Source: Amphibacillus sediminis NBRC 103570 | Lineage (GTDB): Bacteria > Bacillota > Bacilli > Bacillales > Amphibacillaceae | Assembly (NCBI RefSeq): GCF_001552275.1 | Contig: NZ_BCQW01000008.1 | Coordinates: 55,563 to 119,562, forward strand | Length of the DNA stretch: 64,000 nucleotides | Direction of reading: 5' to 3' | In this document: positions 52,925 through 60,576 of the stretch, one piece after another | Layout of the letters: every line of letters starts with the position of its first letter | Numbering within the stretch: position 1 is the stretch's first letter | Notes under the pieces: model-generated | The model's input: only the letters and a program-made list of their open reading frames with translations | What the model was told of the DNA's origin: nothing | Database searches by the model: none | Made by a program: the position numbers and the translations under genes

Positions 52925-54343
52925 CTAAATCACTTTATTTACGGCATCTTTCCAGCCTTGATACAGTCTAATTCGTTCTGTTTCAGGTAAGCAAGGTAGG
53001 TATTGCTTATTGGCCTTCCACTCAAAATTGATGATATCACCAGTTAATCTAGCTGCCCCCATTGCTGACAGCTCCTCTATTTCGGTTGTGGCAACAGGCA
53101 GGTTTAAGATATCCGCTAAAAACTGCATCACCTGTGCATTCTTGGACACCCCTCCATCGACTTTTAACATCGAAGGGTTTGAATAGGCCTCCAGCATGAC
53201 GGTAATATCCTTGACCTGGTAGGCGATACTTTCAAAGCCTGCCCGAAGGACATGACTTCTAGATGTATTTCTATTTAACCCAGAAATGCTTGCTCGTGCT
53301 TCTGTATCCCAATAGGGTGAACCGAGCCCTAAAAAGGCAGGGACTAAATAAACCCCTTCATTACTCGCTAACGCAAACGCTGAATCGGTCGCCTCCTGAT
53401 AATCTGAAAAGAGCTGAAGCTGATCCTTTAGCCAGTTTAAGGTATCACCACTTGAACGAATGGTGCCTTCAAGTGTATAGCTAATCTCTTGACCGATTTT
53501 CCAGCCAATCGAGGTCATTAATGCCTCATTCATAGGTGGCTGCCTATTTCCGGCTTGCATCAAAACCGAACAGCCTGTACCAAACGTAGCTTTTACTGCC
53601 CCTACTTCGTGACAATCGTGTCCATACAAGGCAGCCTGAGAATCTCCGATTACACTTTTAATGGGAATACCACGATACGAGCCATAATCATCGTGAGAAT
53701 CCTTCACCTCAGGTAATAGCTGGTGAGGGATTTGAAACAGCTCTAAAAGCTCTTGGTCCCATTCTAACGTATCAATGTTAAACAACATCGTTCGAGAAGC
53801 ATTGCTCACATCGGTAGCATGGACCTTTCCATTGGTCAAATTCCAAACAATCCAGCTATCGATTGTCCCGAAACGCGTCTGCTCATTTCGTTTAATGCCA
53901 CTATCTTTGATAATCCATTCAAGCTTAGTAGCTGAAAAGTATGGATTAATTTTTAAGCCTGTCTTATTTTTGATTAGCTCAGAGTACCCCTGTTTGATTA
54001 AAGATAAGCATCTTTCCGTTGTCCGATTACATTGCCAAACAAGGGCTGGACAAAGTGACTTTCCTGTCACTTTATCCCAAACGACAATCGTTTCCCTTTG
54101 ATTGGTTATGCCGATACTTAGAATCTCGTCAGTTGTTAATTGATTTTTTAGCAGTAGCTGATCAAAAAGCTGATCAATATTATCGATAATTTCCTCCGGG
54201 TCATGCTCAACCCAGCCCTGCTTCGGATAATATTGGCGATGCTTTTTGTAAAGCTTGTCTACGACCTTCGCTTGCTGGTTCATTAATAGTAGCTTTGTTC
54301 CAGCGGTGCTCTGATCTATTATGATAAGATACCTTGCCCTCAT
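52925..54343 (-). CDS. FGGY-family carbohydrate kinase (glycerol-kinase-like; candidate apulose kinase)
   Basis: A 472-residue ATP-dependent sugar kinase. The N-terminal ATP-site motif LIIIDQSTAGTKLLL, the GlpK-like ITNQRETIVVWDKVTGK and VWQCNRT, and C-terminal KVDGGVSKNAQVMQFLAD are present. Sequence alone suggests glycerol kinase, but no glycerol genes are near; it follows the split transketolase by 12 bases, as the glycerol-kinase-like apulose kinase does in known apiose operons. The substrate is inferred. Confidence 0.8.
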   Translation of the reverse strand: MRARYLIIIDQSTAGTKLLLMNQQAKVVDKLYKKHRQYYPKQGWVEHDPEEIIDNIDQLFDQLLLKNQLTTDEILSIGITNQRETIVVWDKVTGKSLCPALVWQCNRTTERCLSLIKQGYSELIKNKTGLKINPYFSATKLEWIIKDSGIKRNEQTRFGTIDSWIVWNLTNGKVHATDVSNASRTMLFNIDTLEWDQELLELFQIPHQLLPEVKDSHDDYGSYRGIPIKSVIGDSQAALYGHDCHEVGAVKATFGTGCSVLMQAGNRQPPMNEALMTSIGWKIGQEISYTLEGTIRSSGDTLNWLKDQLQLFSDYQEATDSAFALASNEGVYLVPAFLGLGSPYWDTEARASISGLNRNTSRSHVLRAGFESIAYQVKDITVMLEAYSNPSMLKVDGGVSKNAQVMQFLADILNLPVATTEIEELSAMGAARLTGDIINFEWKANKQYLPCLPETERIRLYQGWKDAVNKVI

Positions 54344-54355
54344 ACCGCACCTGCT

Positions 54356-55291
54356 TTACAATAAATGTTCTGTTACAATTTGTTTAATATTTTCAGTTGA
54401 TAGACCGTAATGGTCAAAGATTTCTTTTGTTTTTCCAGTGACCGCTGGTTCATCAGCGATACCAAGAATTTTGACAGCTGCTCCGTCGCGATTGGCGCTG
54501 ACCACTTCTGCTACAGCTGCCCCTAAGCCACTGTAAATGCTATGCTCCTCTAATGTTATGATCAGCTTCGTCTCGGTGGCCGCTTTGACAATCGCTTTCT
54601 GATCGAGCGGTTTTATCGTATGCATGTTTAATACTCGAACAGACAGCCCTTGCGCTTCGAGGTCGGTTGCTGCGTCTAGAGCGACACGGACCGTTTCACC
54701 AGTAGCAATCAGGGTAACATCATTCCCGTTACGCATGGTGACCGCCTTACCTACTTCAAAATCTGTGAGCTCGGCTTGATAACAATCCTCTACCGGATTT
54801 CTACCTAAGCGCACATAAGCGGGCTGATCAGATTGGGCTAAATAACGAAAAACAGCCTTTGTTTCAAAACGATCTGCCGGGATAATGACTTGTAAATTAG
54901 GGATCGCTCGGGTTACCGCAATGTCCTGTAATGAATGATGACTCATGCCTAAGGCACCATAGCTTACACCACCGCTAATCCCAATTAGCTTAACGTTTGT
55001 GTTGGAATAGGCGACATCAACCTTGATTTGCTCAATGCTCCGCATACTCAAAAAGCAAGCAGGTGAAGCAACAAATGGGCGTTTACCGCTATGAGCCAAA
55101 CCGGCTGCGATACTGACAATATTTTGTTCGGCAATTCCTACCTCGATCATTTGTTTAGGCTGACTTTCGGCAAAGGCGACTAATGAAGCTGATCCTCTAG
55201 AATCACTGGTTAGAACGACAATATCTTGGTTTTGCTTAGCTTCGTCTATTAATGTTTCACACATCACTTGTCGGTTTGCTATTTTATTCAT
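54356..55291 (-). CDS. Transketolase C-terminal subunit
   Basis: A 311-residue protein covering the pyrimidine-binding and C-terminal domains of transketolase (VVLTSDSRGSASLVAFA; FVASPACFLSMRSIEQIK; GISGGVSYGALGMSHHS; ITLEEHSIYSGLGAAVAE). It overlaps the N-terminal-subunit gene by eight bases, so the two make a heteromeric split enzyme. Split transketolases act in several sugar pathways; here the neighbours suggest apulose-4-phosphate cleavage to dihydroxyacetone phosphate and xylulose 5-phosphate. Confidence 0.88.
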   Translation of the reverse strand: MNKIANRQVMCETLIDEAKQNQDIVVLTSDSRGSASLVAFAESQPKQMIEVGIAEQNIVSIAAGLAHSGKRPFVASPACFLSMRSIEQIKVDVAYSNTNVKLIGISGGVSYGALGMSHHSLQDIAVTRAIPNLQVIIPADRFETKAVFRYLAQSDQPAYVRLGRNPVEDCYQAELTDFEVGKAVTMRNGNDVTLIATGETVRVALDAATDLEAQGLSVRVLNMHTIKPLDQKAIVKAATETKLIITLEEHSIYSGLGAAVAEVVSANRDGAAVKILGIADEPAVTGKTKEIFDHYGLSTENIKQIVTEHLL

Positions 55292-56108
55292 TGGCCAACG
55301 CCTCCAATTGCATGTCTAGTTCAGCGATTGCTTGATCGTATTCCTCTTGATTAGGGACACGGTGATGCCAGCCAGCGGCATTTTCCGCCATACTAATGCC
55401 CTTCCCTTTTACTGTATGAGCGATTATACAGGTAGGCTTGCCGTCGACCGGCTGTTTGTGCAGCTCTTCTGAAAGAGCGTGAATATCATTGCCATCAACC
55501 TCGATTACCTCCCAGCCAAAAGCTCGCCACTTATTAGCTAAAGGCTCTACTTTCATCACATCTTCACTTGCACCAGTGATCTGCAGGCCATTGCGGTCAA
55601 TGATAGCGGTAAGGTTATCCAATTGATAATGAGCGGCAGCCATAGCCCCTTCCCAGACAGACCCTTCAGCAAGCTCACCATCACCGAGTAAAGTAAAGGT
55701 ATGATAAGATTTGTTATCCATTTTGGCAGCTAAGGCGATTCCCGTTGCGATCGAAAGGCCGTGTCCTAAAGAGCCGGTATTCATCTCGACCCCGTCTACC
55801 TTATTATTCGGGTGACCAATCAAGCGGGAGCCGAAAGCGGAAAAAGTCTTAAGCTCTTCTTTTTCAATAAAGCCTTTGTCCGCTAGTACAGCCCAGTAAA
55901 CCTCAGCGGCATGCCCTTTACTCTGGATATAACGATCACGATCAGGGTCATCCGGGTTTCTTGGGTCAATATTCATGACATCATAATACAGTGCAACAAG
56001 AATATCGGTACAAGATAAGTCAGAGCCTGTATGCCCTGTTTTGGCATGGAAAATCATCTCAATAACATCTTTTCTAATCTCTAGCGCTTTCTTTTTCAAA
56101 TTGACCAA
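55284..56108 (-). CDS. Transketolase N-terminal (TPP-binding) subunit
   Basis: A 274-residue protein with the thiamine-diphosphate domain: HAKTGHTGSDLSCTDILVAL, SKGHAAEVYWAVLA, GSLGHGLSIATG, GDGELAEGSVWEGAM and the metal-binding IIDRNGLQ, followed by HTVKGKGISMAENAAGWHHR. The start appears to be TTG 56108 (AAAGGGGG upstream), though a TTG three codons later is possible. Partner of the next gene. Confidence 0.88.
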   Translation of the reverse strand: MVNLKKKALEIRKDVIEMIFHAKTGHTGSDLSCTDILVALYYDVMNIDPRNPDDPDRDRYIQSKGHAAEVYWAVLADKGFIEKEELKTFSAFGSRLIGHPNNKVDGVEMNTGSLGHGLSIATGIALAAKMDNKSYHTFTLLGDGELAEGSVWEGAMAAAHYQLDNLTAIIDRNGLQITGASEDVMKVEPLANKWRAFGWEVIEVDGNDIHALSEELHKQPVDGKPTCIIAHTVKGKGISMAENAAGWHHRVPNQEEYDQAIAELDMQLEALANE

Positions 56109-56129
56109 AATAATTGCCCCCTTTGGTAT

Positions 56130-57542
56130 TTAGTCCCCACGAAGATAAGCTTTTACATCCTCTTCAATCGGATCATAGAAATCTGGTTGTATCCCTAAAT
56201 ATTTACACGCCTCATACAAAATAGGTACAACATTACCATGAATAGCCGAGCAATGGTGAATATAAGGACCGTAAACCAGTTTGCTTTCAAGCCGGTTTAG
56301 ATTTTCTACCTCAATCCAGACATAGCTGCCTTGATTATATGGCCCTTCAATTCCTTTGGCATTCCCGAGTAAGAGGGAGTACTCACCATTGTCACCATCG
56401 AAACGACAAAGTGTCATCTCTCCTTTTTTTGCTTCCATCCCTACAGAGCCTGGATAGTCAAAGACAAAGTGGGTAGGAATTAAAGTAGGTTTCTCCTCTG
56501 CTGTTGATAGTGGAAAAACGCCTAAATGCTGTAATAGCTCGCCATTTTCATTATCGGGATGTCTTACGGTATAATCGGCAAACATGGATTTGTATTCATT
56601 TCTAGTTGCCGCATCAACCATTAAGGTGGTGATCGCACCATGAACATCTGTCTCGCATAGTACTGGGAAGCCTTCATCCTGTAGCATCGCCTCGACAGCA
56701 TAAGGGGTAATACCAAGCTCATCCTGGAAATCAGTCCAGCACTGGATCACACCAGCTGTGCATTGATATTTTTCGCCTAAATGCTTAATCGCTACCTTTA
56801 AGGCAGCTATTTTCGCTAATGCTTGATCACTAATTTCAACATGGGTATGGCTACGGCAAAAATCAATGACCTCCTGCACCTTTTGTTCTTCTTCAGCCTG
56901 GACTCGGTCAATTTCTTTATATAACTCGCCTAATGGAACCGGTGAAAGCTGAATATTGAATTTTTCTAACAGCTCACCTTCATTACACATAATCGACCAA
57001 AAATCGAATGGACGTGGTCCAATTTGTAAGATCCGAATCGACTTGAACGTCTTGATCACATTACATACCTTTAAGAAGTCCTGAACGCCCCGTTCAAATT
57101 CAGGGTCATCTAGGCGACAATTTTTCATATAAGTGAACGGCACTTGAAAACGTCTTAACACTTTACCTGTTGCAAATAATCCGCACTGTGAATCACGCAA
57201 GCGACTTCCATCAGCTTCAGGGCGCTCATCACGTGGTCCCCATAATAAAACAGGAACATTTAATTTTTTTGCTAACCGAGCGCACGCGTATTCTGTACCA
57301 AAATTACAATGAGGTAAAAACAAGCCATCTATCTTCTCGGCTGCAAACTTTTCAGCTATCTTTTCGACGCCTTCGTCATCATAAAGCAAGCCATCCTCAT
57401 TGATATCGGTAATATCAACATACTCAACATTTAGCTCATCTAGCTTGTTACGGGTTAGGTTTGCATACTTGATTGCATCTGGTGCACTAAAAAGGTTACG
57501 TCTCGTTGGAGCGAAGCCTAATTTAACACGATCTAAAGCCAT
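56130..57542 (-). CDS. L-fucose/L-arabinose-isomerase-family protein (candidate apiose isomerase role)
   Basis: A 470-residue protein related to the FucI/AraA fold: MALDRVKLGFAPTRRNLFS, GLFLPHCNFGTEYACARLA, PVLLWGPRDERPEADG, CWTDFQDELGITPYAVEAML with the probable metal Glu region (CETDVHGAITTLM), and a C-terminal His (YIHHCSAIHG). It likely interconverts an aldose and ketose. GGAGG is eight bases before ATG 57542. First gene of the minus-strand operon, right behind the LacI operators. The exact substrate is inferred from neighbours. Confidence 0.75.
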   Translation of the reverse strand: MALDRVKLGFAPTRRNLFSAPDAIKYANLTRNKLDELNVEYVDITDINEDGLLYDDEGVEKIAEKFAAEKIDGLFLPHCNFGTEYACARLAKKLNVPVLLWGPRDERPEADGSRLRDSQCGLFATGKVLRRFQVPFTYMKNCRLDDPEFERGVQDFLKVCNVIKTFKSIRILQIGPRPFDFWSIMCNEGELLEKFNIQLSPVPLGELYKEIDRVQAEEEQKVQEVIDFCRSHTHVEISDQALAKIAALKVAIKHLGEKYQCTAGVIQCWTDFQDELGITPYAVEAMLQDEGFPVLCETDVHGAITTLMVDAATRNEYKSMFADYTVRHPDNENGELLQHLGVFPLSTAEEKPTLIPTHFVFDYPGSVGMEAKKGEMTLCRFDGDNGEYSLLLGNAKGIEGPYNQGSYVWIEVENLNRLESKLVYGPYIHHCSAIHGNVVPILYEACKYLGIQPDFYDPIEEDVKAYLRGD

Positions 57543-57584
57543 CCCATCTACCTCCATCAATTATAAGATTTAGATCACACTTCC

Positions 57585-57609
57585 ACTAAACTAAAATATT
57601 TAGTTTAGT
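57585..57609. promoter_or_regulatory. Palindromic LacI-type operator O1
   Basis: A perfect inverted repeat of 11 bases, ACTAAACTAAA and TTTAGTTTAGT, around a 3-base centre, between the operon promoter and the isomerase start. The same half-sites recur at O2 and O3. Confidence 0.8.
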
Positions 57610-57636
57610 ATTATTTTTGATAAAGTAAGTGTTTTC

Positions 57637-57673
57637 TTTAGTTAAAATTAACACTAAACTAAATCTTAGTCAA
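57637..57673 (-). promoter_or_regulatory. Promoter of the sugar operon overlapped by operator O2
   Basis: On the minus strand, -35 TTGACT (57673-57668), 17-base spacer, -10 TAATTT (57650-57645). Half-sites TTTAGTT (57637-57643) and ACTAAACTAAA (57653-57663) overlap the spacer and -10, so a bound LacI protein would block RNA polymerase. Confidence 0.7.
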
Positions 57674-57756
57674 CCGTATTTTGAAAAATAAATTTAGCTT
57701 TATAGTAATGGTAGAAAAGGGGTTTTTGGTTGTTGCTTACTAAAATCAACATTTCT

Positions 57757-57804
57757 TTGCGTTTATCAACTGAAAATGCTATACTAAAATAAGAACTAAA
57801 CTAA
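57757..57804 (+). promoter_or_regulatory. lacI-type regulator promoter with operator O3
   Basis: -35 TTGCGT (57757-57762), 17-base spacer, -10 TATACT (57780-57785). The motif ACTAAAATAAGAACTAAACT (57783-57802) overlaps the -10 and start site, indicating autorepression. Confidence 0.65.
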
Positions 57805-57822
57805 CAGAATGGGGATTTTGAG

Positions 57823-58860
57823 TTGAAGATAGAAGATATTGCGAGAATAGCCAATGTGTCAAAATCGGCGGTATCACTTGCGTTGAATGGCAAACCAGGC
57901 GTTAGCGAAGCAACACGCTCACATATATTAAAGGTCGTTGAAGAGTATAATTATAAGCCGTTAAGAAGCACACGTAAAAAAAGTCAGGTCGATAAAAAGA
58001 TCATTCGTTTTGTTGCATGTAAAAATAGTGAGATCATAACCGAGCATTATCAAAATCTTCCTTTTTTTAGTGAGCTGATGAGCTATGTTTCAGAAGGGGC
58101 CAAAAGCTCGGCCTATTCGCTATTGATCTCGTCGATCGACGCTGAGCATATTACAGAAGAGCTTAAACAGCTCGAAGCTGAACACCCTTCAGCAGGAATA
58201 TTATTATTAGGTACCAACCTTACTAGCGAACAGATTAAATTAGTAAAAGAAATCCAGCCTCAGTTGGTCGTTGTTGATACATGGGTCAATAATTTACCAG
58301 TAAATGCTGTATCGATCAACAACTACTTAGGAGGCTACCAAGCAGCGAAGTATTTATTGGAGAATGGCCATCGCCAGATCGGTTATGGAGAAGGTGTCCC
58401 TCGAATTGAGAACTTTGAGCTGAGGAAGAAGGGTTTTTTTGATACATTACGAGAAGCGGGTGTTTCAATTGAAGAGCACAATGTTTTTCGCTTGCCGGCG
58501 ATGGAGATCAACGAACAGGAAGCGGTTTTGCAAGCGTTAAAAAATCATGACCAGCTACCTACGGCTATTTTTTGCGAAAATGATTATATGGCCATAAGTA
58601 TGATTAAAACGCTACATTCGCTCAATATTCGTGTTCCGGAGGATATTTCAATTATCGGATTTGATAATATCTTGGAAAGCAACATCATCCTACCAGAACT
58701 AACCACCATTCATGTCAAAAAAGATATGCTGACAAAGCAAGCGTTAAAGCTTTTAATGGATAATATAGAAAGTGGCAATACCAACGATACAATCCAGGTG
58801 CAGGTTGATACAGGCTTAATCGTAAGAAATAGTGTGAAAAAGATTAACTTCAAGCAATAG
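57823..58860 (+). CDS. LacI-family transcriptional repressor of the sugar locus
   Basis: A 345-residue regulator. The helix-turn-helix (1-55) reads KIEDIARIANVSKSAVSLAL and the hinge follows; the periplasmic-binding-protein-like effector domain spans about 65-340. The start is TTG with ATGGGGA eight bases upstream. It is divergent from the isomerase-transketolase-kinase operon, and three copies of the same operator motif lie in the shared 280-base region, so it very probably controls both directions. Its stop codon abuts a family-2 repeat. Confidence 0.92.
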   Translation: MKIEDIARIANVSKSAVSLALNGKPGVSEATRSHILKVVEEYNYKPLRSTRKKSQVDKKIIRFVACKNSEIITEHYQNLPFFSELMSYVSEGAKSSAYSLLISSIDAEHITEELKQLEAEHPSAGILLLGTNLTSEQIKLVKEIQPQLVVVDTWVNNLPVNAVSINNYLGGYQAAKYLLENGHRQIGYGEGVPRIENFELRKKGFFDTLREAGVSIEEHNVFRLPAMEINEQEAVLQALKNHDQLPTAIFCENDYMAISMIKTLHSLNIRVPEDISIIGFDNILESNIILPELTTIHVKKDMLTKQALKLLMDNIESGNTNDTIQVQVDTGLIVRNSVKKINFKQ

Positions 58861-59040
58861 AAGTCGACCACTTCTAAAAGTGACCAGAAGAATGCTGAGT
58901 TGTCATCCATTTAGTGGGGGTTCAACCCGGCTGAATCAAGTTAAAGCTTTCGACGGATGTGACAGATTCAGTGGAAAGTGTCGGACGTAGCACGATAACA
59001 TCTGGGTGCAAATACGAAAGGTGAAATGGATTTTGTATAT
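58859..59040. repeat. Interspersed repeat, family 2, immediately after the lacI-type gene
   Basis: Begins within the stop codon with AGAAGTCGACCACTTCTAAA, continues TTTAGTGGGGGTTCAACCCG, GCTGAATCAAGTTAAAGC, GACAGATTC, ACATCTGGGTGCAAATACGA and AAGGTGAAATGG. Shares the same blocks and spacing with 48011-48180. Confidence 0.82.
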
Positions 59041-59066
59041 GGTAGAAAAAGCTCTGAATTATTAAC

Positions 59067-59160
59067 ACTGCACGACAACGGAGAGCGGAGCGGGTAATTC
59101 CCTGACAAGTTACTAACTTGTGGGGGTGGTATCTGCTCTAACCAATGACGTGCAGTTTTT
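59067..59160 (+). ncRNA. Candidate structured RNA or complex terminator
   Basis: ACTGCACG (59067-59074) pairs with CGTGCAGT (59149-59156), followed by TTTTT. Inside are a second stem (AGAGC with GCTCT) and a hairpin CCCTGACAAGTT/AACTTGTGGGGG, plus GGGTAATTCCC. This nested, multi-branched layout is richer than a simple terminator. It could be a small RNA, a decayed riboswitch, or the lacI terminator. No known class recognised. Confidence 0.4.
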
Positions 59161-59170
59161 GTTTGCCTAT

Positions 59171-59576
59171 TTAACGACGGCCGTTTTCTTCACTTTTACA
59201 TTTCCTTCGATCGTTCGAGAATATGGACATGCCTGATCTGCTTGCTCAACAAGCTCCTCTGCTCCTGCCTGAGAAACGCCCACAATTTCAGCCTTTAATT
59301 TAACACTCAAGCCAAAACCTTTTAGTTGCTTTTCAATACTGACATCAGCAGTCGCTTGAGAGGTGATTTTTGCTTTGCTTTACCAGCCACCATTTGAAGC
59401 GCACTAGCAAAGCAAGCCGGATAACCAGCTGAGAAGAGCTGTTCAGGGTTTGTTTTACCTTCTTTTCCTTTGCCCCTAACCCTTTCGACAACGATAAAGC
59501 TAAATCTACCGTACCATGGACGATCTTACGAGTTCCTTGACGACCACCAGAAGCTGTTGATGAGGCGGTATATCAT
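59171..59576 (-). pseudogene. ohr: Decayed organic hydroperoxide resistance protein Ohr (OsmC family)
   Basis: On the minus strand, fragments in different frames reconstruct Ohr: YTASSTASGGRQGTRKIVHG, TNPEQLFSAGYPACFASALQ, ITSQATADVSIEKQLKGFGL, QADQACPYSRTIEGNVKVKK. Both redox Cys contexts (ACF and ACPYS) survive, but at least two frameshifts interrupt the gene. It pairs with the broken ohrR next door, so the whole peroxide-response module has been lost. Confidence 0.8.
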
Positions 59577-59674
59577 GCTAATCCCATTTTATCCAATTAA
59601 TATGCAGACAACTTAATTACGTGATATCAAGATATAAAACTGTTCTGTTATAATAAGCTTAGGAGTAATCAGGC

Positions 59675-60085
59675 TTGACAAATATAATTTAAAATTAGAT
59701 GCTTCCTGCTCTATGCCGTAACAAGAGCGATGACCAAGCGCTATCGCCCGTTACTAAATGCTAAACGTCACCTACCCGCAATATTTAGTGTTACTTGTAT
59801 TAGTGGGAAACGGATCGAATATCGGTTAAAGCGTTAGGTGAACGGCTCCTTTTAGACTCAGGCACACTAACACCGATGTTAAAAAGAATGGAAAAACACG
59901 GCTTAATAAAGCGGACACGCTCTAAGGAAGATGAGTGGGTTGTCGAAGTCACCTTAATCGAGCAAGGAAAACAAGAGGAATAAATACCGCTAAAATTCCT
60001 CGAACAAACCCAGTTAAATGAAGAAGAATTTATCCAGATTAAGAAAATTTTGACTAAAATGCTTAATCAGATTGAAGAAAGCTAA
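59675..60085 (+). pseudogene. ohrR: Decayed MarR-family peroxide sensor OhrR
   Basis: From TTG 59675 (AGGAG upstream) fragments read LDKYNLKLDAS, then in another frame FLLYAVTRAMTKRYRPLL, later LLLDSGTLTPMLKRMEKHGL and IKRTRSKEDE, ending [20 protein letters not shown] and a stop at 60085. These match OhrR. Several frameshifts and an internal TAA show it is dead; the segment around the reactive Cys is damaged. It ends 11 bases before rlmH. Confidence 0.8.
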
Positions 60086-60096
60086 GGAGTTTTACC

Positions 60097-60576
60097 ATGA
60101 ATATAACGATTATCAGTGTAGGAAAGCTAAAGGAAAAATACTTAAAGCAAGGCATTGAAGAATACAGCAAGCGTCTACGTGCTTACGCTAATCTGAACTT
60201 AGTCGAAGTCGCAGATGAAAAGGCACCCGAGAACCTAAGCCCTGCACAAATGGATGAAATCAAAAACAAAGAAGGCGAACGTATTTTAGCCAAAATCCCG
60301 GACGATACCTATGTGATAACCCTTGAAATAAAAGGGAAGCAGCTAAGCTCAGAACAATTCGCTGACGAGCTTGATCAGCTTGCCATACATGGCAAGAGCA
60401 AAGTGGCTTTTATCATTGGGGGCTCATTAGGATTAAGTGAAGCGGTCATGAAGCGTAGCAACTTTGCCCTGTCATTTTCGAAGATGACACTGCCACATCA
60501 GTTGATACGGTTGGTGCTCTTGGAGCAGGTGTACCGGAGTTTTCGGATTAGGAGGGGTGAACCGTACCATAAATAG
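60097..60576 (+). CDS. rlmH: 23S rRNA pseudouridine-1915 N3-methyltransferase RlmH (OrfX)
   Basis: A 159-residue SPOUT methyltransferase acting on 23S rRNA helix 69. [18 protein letters not shown] forms the SAM knot and the C-terminus [20 protein letters not shown] plus HK is intact. AAGGAG precedes the ATG. The last codons (GAACCGTACCATAAATAG) correspond to the SCC attachment site of staphylococcal orfX (attB with TATCATAAATGA), and a recombinase gene overlaps this end antisense. Confidence 0.96.
   Translation: MNITIISVGKLKEKYLKQGIEEYSKRLRAYANLNLVEVADEKAPENLSPAQMDEIKNKEGERILAKIPDDTYVITLEIKGKQLSSEQFADELDQLAIHGKSKVAFIIGGSLGLSEAVMKRSNFALSFSKMTLPHQLIRLVLLEQVYRSFRIRRGEPYHK

Noticed and set aside
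52925..54343. Glycerol kinase glpK
   Set aside because: Sequence is GlpK-like, but there is no glpF, glpD or glpO nearby and the operon partners are a split transketolase and an isomerase; the apulose kinase family is also GlpK-like.
59067..59156. tRNA-like GGTTAGAGCAGA on the minus strand of the structured element
   Set aside because: Resembles a tRNA D-arm only; there is no T-arm GTTCRANNC motif, no anticodon arm and no proper acceptor pairing.
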